Shown here piece after piece: positions 16,240 through 21,772 of a stretch of 21,772 nucleotides of DNA. How positions within the stretch are numbered: position 1 is the stretch's first letter; each line of letters starts with the position of its first letter. Origin of the DNA: Syntrophaceae bacterium UBA2210 (GTDB lineage: Bacteria > Desulfobacterota > Syntrophia > Syntrophales > UBA2210); contig DCUQ01000045.1 of NCBI GenBank assembly GCA_002327865.1, forward strand, positions 1 to 21,772. Direction: 5' to 3'. The notes under the pieces were generated by a model. That model worked only from the letters and a program-made list of their open reading frames with translations. It was not told the origin of the DNA and searched no databases. Made by a program: the position numbers and the translations under genes.

Positions 16240-17265
16240 ATGGAAAAGAGAGTAATTAAAAAGGATGCCCTGGCCGGTATAATAAAGAATATATCGAAAG
16301 AAATGCCTGTGTACGCCCCGGTTCAGGAGGAAGACAATGTGCTCTTCAAGGTCCTGGAAGAGGGAATGGAGCCTCTCGTAACGTATGCAAACACTAAGAA
16401 CGCTCCGAAGAACTTTTTCTTTCCACAGACGGAAACCATGATGAAATTTTTCCGGACTGAGCGCGGAAGAGAGCTCTCGGAAGTAGTGGAAGACTCGGCC
16501 GATGCGGTGCTCTTTGGAGTCAGACCCTGTGATGCCAGAAGCTTTGTACTGCTCGATAACGTGTTTGATGATCCGAAATACAGGGATCCCTATTATATTT
16601 CAAGAAGAGAAAAAACGATCATTGTTTCACTGGCCTGTGTACACCCCCCATATACCACCTGTTTCTGCACGTCCGTGGGGGGACATCCGGTGTCTTCGGA
16701 AGGTTCCGATCTGCTGTTAACCGATCTCGGGGATGTTTATCTGGCCGAATTTCTGACGCCGAAGGGCGAACAACTTCTCAAAAAAATGGGTGATCTCGAG
16801 GCTGCGGATGAAGCATTGGATACCAGGAAGAACGATATATACGAGCAGTCCGAAAAGGAAATCAAATCACACATACCGGCGAAAGAAATAAAACCCTGGC
16901 TGGATGAGAACTTTGAGAATCCTTTCTGGGATACGATCCACAAGAGCTGTCTTGCGTGTGGAACCTGTACTTATCTCTGCCCCACCTGTCACTGTTTCGA
17001 TATCACGGATGAAGTCAAGGGGGGTGAGGGAAAGAGAATCCGGTCGTGGGATACATGCATGTCGTGGCTCTTTACTGTAGAAACGTCGGGTCACAACCCG
17101 AGAACATCACAAAAGCAGCGCTGGCGCCAGAGACTGATGCACAAGTTTAAATACTTCGTAGACAATTATAACGCTATCGCCTGTGTGGGTTGCGGGCGCT
17201 GTGTCATTAATTGTCCGGTTAATATCGATATCAGAAAAATCGTTACCGACATTTCGAAATTATAG
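16240..17265 (+). CDS. flxB: FlxB-like iron-sulfur subunit (sulfhydrogenase beta/AsrA-type)
   Basis: A 341-aa protein of the 4Fe-4S dicluster group that includes sulfhydrogenase beta and anaerobic sulfite reductase A. The N-terminal region has the family's FGVRPCDARSF (C97) and a VHPPYTTCFCTS segment. The C-terminal region has two [4Fe-4S] motifs, C237/C240/C243/C247 and C315/C318/C321/C325-P. It is expected to pair with FlxA and take its electrons. The start is ATG 16240, with AAGGAA four bases upstream; an in-frame TTG at 16225 would precede that site. It lies 15 nt before flxA. The flxB-flxA pair resembles asrAB, but no siroheme subunit (asrC) follows, which favours the Flx assignment. Confidence 0.8.
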   Translation: MEKRVIKKDALAGIIKNISKEMPVYAPVQEEDNVLFKVLEEGMEPLVTYANTKNAPKNFFFPQTETMMKFFRTERGRELSEVVEDSADAVLFGVRPCDARSFVLLDNVFDDPKYRDPYYISRREKTIIVSLACVHPPYTTCFCTSVGGHPVSSEGSDLLLTDLGDVYLAEFLTPKGEQLLKKMGDLEAADEALDTRKNDIYEQSEKEIKSHIPAKEIKPWLDENFENPFWDTIHKSCLACGTCTYLCPTCHCFDITDEVKGGEGKRIRSWDTCMSWLFTVETSGHNPRTSQKQRWRQRLMHKFKYFVDNYNAIACVGCGRCVINCPVNIDIRKIVTDISKL

Positions 17266-17280
17266 TTTTTGGAGATCTCA

Positions 17281-18123
17281 ATGCAAAAAAATCCTTATGT
17301 ACCCATACCTGTTGATGTAGATAAAATTATAACGGAAGTAACTACTAAAGATATCAAGACGTTTCGTTTTACTTTTGTTAATAAGGAAGATGAAGCGGCC
17401 TTTACATATCTTCCTGGCCAGTTTGCCGAACTGTCCATTCTGGGTAAGGGTGAGTCCCCCATAGGTATCGCATCTTCCCCTACCCAGCCGGGATACATAG
17501 AATTTACGGTCCAGAAGGCCGGTGTGGTTACATCGGAGCTTCACAGCATGGAAGCGGGACAGCGTATGGGAGTTAGAGGCCCACTTGGAAATACATGGCC
17601 CATTGAATATCTGGAGGGCAAAAATATCGTAATCGTAGGTGGAGGGTTCGCTTTTACTACCCTGAGATCCCTGATTAATTATATGATTTTCGAGGAAAAT
17701 CGTTCGAAGTTTGGAGACATTACCGTGGTATACGGGGCACGGGAACCGGGGCTTCTTATTTATAAGGATGAGATCACGGAGTGGGAAAAGAGGGATGACA
17801 TAAATATGAATGTCACCGTGGATAAGGGGGATGAAAACTGGTCAGGAAGAGAGGGATTCGTTCCCACCGTATGCAAAGAAGTCGCGCCCAGTTCGGAAAA
17901 CGCCGTTGCGGTAATATGCGGACCTCCCATAATGATTCGTTTTACACTGCCGGTTTTCTTCGATCTGGGATTTTCGAAGGAGAATATCTACACATCGCTT
18001 GAAATGCGGATGAAGTGCGGTATCGGAAAGTGCGGACGCTGTAACGTGGGCAGCAAATATGTCTGCAAAGATGGGCCTGTCTTCTCTCTGGCAGAATTGG
18101 ATAAACTCACAAAGGAATACTAA
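17281..18123 (+). CDS. flxA: FlxA-like FAD/NAD(P)-binding reductase subunit
   Basis: A 280-aa ferredoxin-NADP-reductase-type flavoprotein and the probable NAD(P)H entry point of the complex. The N-terminal FAD barrel has YLPGQFAEL and SPIGIASSP (59-67), followed by RGPLGN (99-104). The nucleotide-binding half starts at GGGFAF (120-125) and ends with CGPPIM. A C-terminal [2Fe-2S] site uses C246, C251, C254 and C262. The architecture matches sulfhydrogenase gamma/AsrB and FlxA of Desulfovibrio. The start is ATG 17281, with GGAGAT a few bases upstream; an in-frame TTG at 17269 lies before that site and is rejected. It is the last gene of the hdr-flx run, followed by a 179-nt hairpin-containing gap. 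Confidence 0.83.
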   Translation: MQKNPYVPIPVDVDKIITEVTTKDIKTFRFTFVNKEDEAAFTYLPGQFAELSILGKGESPIGIASSPTQPGYIEFTVQKAGVVTSELHSMEAGQRMGVRGPLGNTWPIEYLEGKNIVIVGGGFAFTTLRSLINYMIFEENRSKFGDITVVYGAREPGLLIYKDEITEWEKRDDINMNVTVDKGDENWSGREGFVPTVCKEVAPSSENAVAVICGPPIMIRFTLPVFFDLGFSKENIYTSLEMRMKCGIGKCGRCNVGSKYVCKDGPVFSLAELDKLTKEY

Positions 18124-18218
18124 TTATAAGACGAATACTAGCATGGTAATGTAAATTTTATTCCTTGATGAGGGGAACGTCTATGTTATATGCCTTTCCT
18201 CGGAAGTCCCCCCTGGAA

Positions 18219-18260
18219 GCCGGTGATTTGGTGACCGGCCAAATCACTCGACTCTTTTTT
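18219..18260 (+). terminator. Terminator or attenuator between flxA and nfnA
   Basis: Two mutually exclusive hairpins overlap. GTGATTTGG (18223-18231) pairs perfectly with CCAAATCAC (18239-18247) around a 7-nt loop, followed after 7 nt by TTTTTT (18255-18260). Alternatively, GCCGGT (18219-18224) pairs with ACCGGC (18234-18239), which would break the first stem. The 7-nt gap before the T-run is longer than in standard intrinsic terminators, so efficiency is uncertain. No promoter was recognised between it and nfnA, so it may tune read-through. Confidence 0.5.
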
Positions 18261-18302
18261 ATGTCCAATTTTAATACTTAATTCAGAACAGGAGAATGAT
18301 CG

Positions 18303-19130
18303 TTGAACGAAATAGTAAGCTGTATTTCTTTGTCTGAAAATGTTTTCAAGATGGTAATCCGTGCGCCGGAGATTGCCACGAAGAGAAAAGCCGGGCAGTT
18401 TGTCGTCATCATGACCGAAGAGAAGGGGGAACGTATTCCCCTGACCATAGTTGATTCGGACAAAGACGAAGGAACCGTGACCATCATATTTCAGGTTGTC
18501 GGCAAGACTACGATGTGTCTGGCTGCCATGAAAGCGGGAGAAAACCTCTTTGCGGTTCTCGGTCCGCTCGGAAGACCTACGGAAATGGAAAATTTTGGGA
18601 CTGCTGTGGTGGTCGGCGGCGGTGTGGGTATCGGTGTCGCCTATCCGATAATTAAGGCCCTCAAAGAAGCCGGTAACGAGGTGATAGCCATTATCGGCGC
18701 AAGAACAAAGAATATATTGATTCTTGAAGATGAGATACGGGAAGTCTGTGACAGACTTATTGTATCGACCGATGACGGCAGTTATGGAGTTAAGGGATTT
18801 GTGACGAATGTGCTCAAAGAGCTTATCGATTCCGGGGTGACGATTAGCAGGGCATTCGCGATCGGTCCGGTTGTGATGATGAAGTTTGTGTGTGAAGTTA
18901 CGAGACCGTATAAGATAGAAACCATCGTAAGCCTGAATCCGATCATGGTGGACGCAACCGGCATGTGCGGTGCCTGTCGTGTCGCTGTCGGCGGAGAGAC
19001 AAAATTCGCATGCGTGGACGGTCCAGAGTTCGACGGCCATGCTGTCGACTTCGATCTTTTGATGAGCCGTCTCAGAATGTATGAGAATGAAGAGAAAGAA
19101 GCCAGAGAAGGATGTACGTGTCATGAGTAA
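18303..19130 (+). CDS. nfnA: NADH-dependent ferredoxin:NADP+ oxidoreductase subunit A
   Basis: A 275-aa small subunit of NfnAB (also called sulfide dehydrogenase beta or SudB). With NfnB it catalyses the reversible flavin-based bifurcating reaction linking NADPH to NAD+ and ferredoxin. The FAD-binding motif is ERIPLTIVD (43-51) and the NAD-binding loop is VGGGVGIGVAYP (104-115). The [2Fe-2S] site shows C222, C225 and C237 in MCGACRVAVGG...FACVDGPEFDGH. There is no fourth cysteine at the expected place; in structurally known NfnA the fourth ligand is an aspartate, and D217 (VDATGMC) fits. TTG start at 18303, AGGAG eight bases upstream (18290-18294). It overlaps nfnB by 8 nt. Confidence 0.93.
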   Translation: MNEIVSCISLSENVFKMVIRAPEIATKRKAGQFVVIMTEEKGERIPLTIVDSDKDEGTVTIIFQVVGKTTMCLAAMKAGENLFAVLGPLGRPTEMENFGTAVVVGGGVGIGVAYPIIKALKEAGNEVIAIIGARTKNILILEDEIREVCDRLIVSTDDGSYGVKGFVTNVLKELIDSGVTISRAFAIGPVVMMKFVCEVTRPYKIETIVSLNPIMVDATGMCGACRVAVGGETKFACVDGPEFDGHAVDFDLLMSRLRMYENEEKEAREGCTCHE

Positions 19131-20526
19131 GAAAGAAAAAGTTCCCAGACAGGTTATGCCGGAGCAGGATCCGGAGGTCCGCAGCAAGAATTTCGATGAG
19201 GTTCCGCTCGGCTATACGGAAGAACAGGCTGTCATCGAAGCCGGCAGGTGTCTGCAGTGCAAGAAACCGCTTTGCATGAAAGGGTGTCCCGTGGATGTCG
19301 ATATTCCGGGATTCATAAAATTGATTACCGAAAAGGAATTTACGGGAGCAGCCTGTCTGATCAAGGGGACAAATACCCTTCCCGCTATCTGCGGCAGGGT
19401 GTGTCCACAGGAGACTCAATGTGAGCAGTTGTGTGTTCTGGGTAAAAAGGGAGAGCCGGTTGCAATAGGGAGACTCGAGCGTTTTGCGGCCGATTATGAG
19501 CGCAATGCCGGTGCTGTCCGGATTCCCGAAGCTCCCGCATCGTCGGGTAAAAAGGTGGCCGTTGTCGGGTCCGGTCCGGCGGGGCTCACTATCGCCGGAG
19601 ATCTGGTAAAACTGGGCCACGGTGTAACCATATTCGAGGGTTTGCACAAAGCCGGAGGAGTTCTTATCTATGGAATTCCGGAATTCCGTCTCCCCAAGGG
19701 TATCGTAGATGCAGAGGTTTCTTATCTTGAAAAACTGGGGGTCGAAATCGTCAAAAATATCGTCATTGGAAGGGGTAAAACGGTTGACGATCTTCTTGAT
19801 GAAGGATTCGATGCCGTGTTCCTGGGGGTGGGTGCTGGTGCGCCGGTTTTCATGAATATCCCGGGAGAAAACCTGAGCGGTATCTATTCCGCTAACGAAT
19901 ATCTCACACGCTCTAATCTGATGAAGGCATACGCGTTCCCCGAGTACGATACGCCCATAGCGCGCGGGAAGAATGTGGCGGTTCTCGGTGCCGGTAACGT
20001 AACGATGGACTCCGCGAGAACGGCTCTACGTCTGGGCGCGGAGAAAGTTACTGTGGTCTATCGCCGGACGGAAGTCGAAATGCCGGCCAGGGCGGAGGAG
20101 ATTCATCACGCTAAAGAAGAGGGCGTGGAATTCAAACTTCTCACCAACCCGGTGGAATATATCGGAGACGAGAACGGGTGGGTCAAGGGGATGAAGTGTA
20201 TCCGGATGGAACTCGGAGAACCCGATGAATCGGGGAGACGCAGACCTGTTCCGGTAAAGGGGTCCGAGTTTATGATAGATGTGGATATGGTGATAGTGGC
20301 AATAGGAACGAATGCCAATCCTGTCATTCCCATCACAACGCCCGGTCTGGAGACAAACAGGTGGGGTTATATCGTGGCCGACGAAGAAACCGGCAAGACC
20401 AGCCGGCCTGGTGTATACGCGGGTGGAGATATCGTCACCGGTTCGGCGACCGTGATTTTAGCAATGGGTGCCGCCAAGAAGGCGGCCAGGGCCATAGACG
20501 CGTATCTCAAACAAGGCGATGCGTAA
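19123..20526 (+). CDS. nfnB: NADH-dependent ferredoxin:NADP+ oxidoreductase subunit B (GltD-like)
   Basis: A 467-aa large subunit of NfnAB, which binds the bifurcating FAD, NADP(H) and two [4Fe-4S] clusters. N-terminal iron-sulfur domain: C43/C46/C51/C55 and C90/C94/C100/C104. First Rossmann motif GSGPAG (149-154), second GAGNVT (289-294) followed by the NADP-type VVYRRTEVEMPA, then GEPDESGRRRPVP, and a final FAD loop YAGGDIVTGSAT (432-443). The start is ATG 19123 with AAGGAT nine bases upstream; an earlier in-frame ATG at 19081 lies deep in nfnA without a ribosome site. It overlaps the nfnA end, so the subunits are translationally coupled. It could be mistaken for the small subunit of glutamate synthase, but nfnA as neighbour and the absence of gltB favour NfnB. 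Confidence 0.93.
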   Translation: MSKKEKVPRQVMPEQDPEVRSKNFDEVPLGYTEEQAVIEAGRCLQCKKPLCMKGCPVDVDIPGFIKLITEKEFTGAACLIKGTNTLPAICGRVCPQETQCEQLCVLGKKGEPVAIGRLERFAADYERNAGAVRIPEAPASSGKKVAVVGSGPAGLTIAGDLVKLGHGVTIFEGLHKAGGVLIYGIPEFRLPKGIVDAEVSYLEKLGVEIVKNIVIGRGKTVDDLLDEGFDAVFLGVGAGAPVFMNIPGENLSGIYSANEYLTRSNLMKAYAFPEYDTPIARGKNVAVLGAGNVTMDSARTALRLGAEKVTVVYRRTEVEMPARAEEIHHAKEEGVEFKLLTNPVEYIGDENGWVKGMKCIRMELGEPDESGRRRPVPVKGSEFMIDVDMVIVAIGTNANPVIPITTPGLETNRWGYIVADEETGKTSRPGVYAGGDIVTGSATVILAMGAAKKAARAIDAYLKQGDA

Positions 20527-20550
20527 GCTACATAACTTAATATAATACAA

Positions 20551-20601
20551 AATGCCCCGTTTGCAGGATTGGATTGGTAAAAATTCACTGAGCGGGGCAT
20601 T
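20551..20601 (+). terminator. Long-loop GC-rich hairpin after nfnB
   Basis: AATGCCCCG (20551-20559) pairs perfectly with CGGGGCATT (20593-20601); the loop is 33 nt. It begins 24 nt after the nfnB stop. No T-run follows, so it is probably an mRNA 3'-end stabiliser or a factor-assisted termination site rather than a textbook terminator. Confidence 0.5.
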
Positions 20602-20602
20602 G

Positions 20603-20633
20603 TTACATGGCACAACTAAGAAAGGCCATGTAA
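20603..20633. repeat. 9-bp inverted repeat directly after the first hairpin
   Basis: TTACATGGC (20603-20611) and GCCATGTAA (20625-20633) are perfect reverse complements with a 13-nt loop. It starts one base after the preceding stem, making a tandem hairpin pair. A near copy of this arm (ATTACATGGGCC) occurs at the right edge of the window. Confidence 0.5.
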
Positions 20634-20940
20634 TTGTGGGCGGCAACGATAGAAACAACGCGAACCCCATTCTTTATTCTTTTGAAATATTTTGATGCAG
20701 CACCCGTTTAAGCCAGGAGTGAGCAGCGCTGAGGACTCTCCCTGTCTGTTAAGCGTTTTTGTTTCCCGATACTTCCGTTGGGGGATCTGAGTTGTTTATA
20801 GCATTCAATCAAAATCACTGTTTTTCATGAAACAGTGTTTATCTTTCCCCTACCTTTTATTTTTTCAATGATCTGTTGACTTTGGTAGTTTGCTTATGGC
20901 ACCTTAACCGGGTATCTGTTATCCCGGGAGAAAACCTAAG
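20634..20940. other. Noncoding stretch before the ADP-ribosylglycohydrolase gene
   Basis: No credible gene, tRNA or repeat family was seen in these 307 bases. Two inverted repeats are present. CACTGTTT (20816-20823) with AAACAGTG (20830-20837) has a 6-nt loop and is followed by TTTATCTTTC, a possible weak terminator. CCGGG (20908-20912) with CCCGG (20923-20927) touches the GGGAG ribosome site (20926-20930) of the next gene. A TTGACT at 20877 lacks a convincing -10 box. Confidence 0.5.
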
Positions 20941-21714
20941 ATGATCGGAGCAATAGCAGGCGACATAATCGGATCGATATATGAGAATTACCCGATCAAG
21001 ACGAAACATTTCCCCCTTTTTCACCCGCAATGTCGTTTCACCGACGATTCGGTCCTGACAATCGCCATCGCCAGAGCCATACTCGATAGTCGTGATTACA
21101 GGGATGTTGTATGGGAGATGGGGCGAAGTTATCCTCATGCCGGGTACGGTGCATCATTTATTCGCTGGCTTGATTCCGACGATCCCGAACCGTATAACAG
21201 TTGGGGCAACGGTTCCGCGATGCTTGTCAGCCCGATTGGTTTTGCATTTGCCACAGCTGAAACAGTGCTGAGCGAGGCAGTTCGTTCAGCGGAAATATCG
21301 CACGATCATCCTGAAGGAATTAAAGGTGCCCAAGCTGCTGCTTATGCCGTATTTCTGGCCCGGACCACACATGATAAGGAAACGATCAAGCGCGAAATAT
21401 CGGGTCGCTTTGCGTATAATCTTGACAGAACCATTGCCGAAATCCGACCCGGTTACAGCTTTGATGTGTCTTGCCAGGGTACGGTTCCCGAAGCTGTTAT
21501 TGCGTTCATGGAATCGATTTCTTACGAAGATGCTATTCGCAACGCGATCTCCCTCGGGGGTGACAGTGATACGCTGGCCTGTATAACGGGAGGGATCGCC
21601 GAGGCATACTATGGTTCCGTTCCCGCCTGGATCAGGGAAAAAGTACGACTGATACTGCCCCGGGACCTCTGGGAAATAACGGAAGCCTTTTACAGTAAAT
21701 ACATGGCAGATTAG
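20941..21714 (+). CDS. ADP-ribosylglycohydrolase (DraG/ARH-like)
   Basis: A 257-aa all-helical di-magnesium enzyme that removes ADP-ribose from arginine side chains or related acceptors. The family metal motifs are complete: AGDIIGS (6-12), FTDDS (33-37) and SLGGDSDTLACITGG (204-218, with D208 and D210). SWGNGSAM (88-94) and SHDHPEGIKGA (120-130) are also typical. The ATG at 20941 has GGGAG ten bases upstream. It is monocistronic in view, more than 400 nt after nfnB, and no ADP-ribosyltransferase gene lies in the window. Relatives include DraG, which reactivates ADP-ribosylated nitrogenase reductase, and toxin-immunity hydrolases of the Tri1 group; the target here cannot be told. Confidence 0.9.
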   Translation: MIGAIAGDIIGSIYENYPIKTKHFPLFHPQCRFTDDSVLTIAIARAILDSRDYRDVVWEMGRSYPHAGYGASFIRWLDSDDPEPYNSWGNGSAMLVSPIGFAFATAETVLSEAVRSAEISHDHPEGIKGAQAAAYAVFLARTTHDKETIKREISGRFAYNLDRTIAEIRPGYSFDVSCQGTVPEAVIAFMESISYEDAIRNAISLGGDSDTLACITGGIAEAYYGSVPAWIREKVRLILPRDLWEITEAFYSKYMAD

Positions 21715-21720
21715 ACGGGT

Positions 21721-21770
21721 GCGTATAGTACGCCACTAAGTCAAGAATTGACCTTACCCCATTACATGGG
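21721..21770. repeat. Three short palindromes in tandem at the window edge
   Basis: Three 5-bp stems with 3-nt loops lie in 50 bases: GCGTA-TAG-TACGC (21721-21733), GTCAA-GAA-TTGAC (21740-21752) and CCCAT-TAC-ATGGG (21758-21770). Read on the minus strand, the right part (ATGGGGTAAGGTCAATTCTTGAC) vaguely recalls GGGGTCAGGTC-type ends of REP/RAYT-associated elements. The window ends two bases later. Confidence 0.35.
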
Positions 21771-21772
21771 CC

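Noticed and set aside
16240..18123. flxB-flxA as anaerobic sulfite reductase asrAB
   Set aside because: The subunits are homologous, but no siroheme-binding asrC follows, and the neighbours are hdrABC and mvhD/flxD, which fits the Flx-Hdr system better.
19123..20526. Glutamate synthase small subunit (gltD)
   Set aside because: The sequence belongs to the same family, but it overlaps nfnA, no gltB is nearby, and the second [4Fe-4S] set and context match NfnB.
1..21772. CRISPR arrays, tRNA or rRNA genes, insertion sequences with transposase genes
   Set aside because: Scanning by eye found no regularly spaced repeats, no tRNA-like cloverleaf segments, no rRNA motifs and no transposase-like proteins.

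Overview
The window looks like chromosomal DNA of a strictly anaerobic, mid-GC, Gram-negative bacterium of the Desulfobacterota type (former Deltaproteobacteria: sulfate reducers and syntrophs). The reasons are a zapB-like/zapA/6S RNA/rny/ymdB/tyrS block together with an NADH-linked heterodisulfide-reductase cluster of the Flx-Hdr kind plus NfnAB. The assignment rests on gene content only; no rRNA or other taxonomic marker is present.

Layout. (1) 51-1139, minus strand: an arginase-fold metallohydrolase. (2) About 1340-5971, plus strand: a housekeeping run with a strong-looking promoter, a ZapB-like coiled-coil protein, ZapA, a probable 6S RNA, RNase Y, a YmdB-type phosphodiesterase and tyrosyl-tRNA synthetase. 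(3) 6035-7825, minus strand: a CLC-family anion transporter with two CBS domains, divergent from the ribosome-assembly GTPase EngB (8022-8603). (4) 8790-18123, plus strand: seven closely spaced genes for an electron-transferring complex, hdrA (giant fusion), flxD/mvhD, flxC-like, hdrC, hdrB, flxB and flxA. (5) 18303-20526: nfnA and nfnB, separated from the flx/hdr genes by a hairpin region. (6) 20527-20940: a noncoding stretch with several inverted repeats. (7) 20941-21714: an ADP-ribosylglycohydrolase, followed by a short hairpin-rich tail at the window edge.

How the genes work together. By family knowledge, FlxA would take electrons from NAD(P)H and pass them through the Fe-S proteins FlxB and FlxC and the [2Fe-2S] protein FlxD/MvhD to HdrA. 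The HdrA flavin would bifurcate them, one branch to ferredoxin and the other through HdrC to the disulfide-reducing HdrB. NfnAB would couple NADH, NADPH and ferredoxin. The striking point is that this HdrA (1475 aa) contains two HdrA-like flavin units and a complete NfnB/GltD-like NADPH-flavin module inserted between the two [4Fe-4S] motifs of the first unit's ferredoxin domain. The part of NfnB that carries EAxRCLxC has moved from the N-terminus to the C-terminus of the module, which reads as a circular permutation. That NADPH-equipped HdrA beside a free NfnAB is the most interesting system here.
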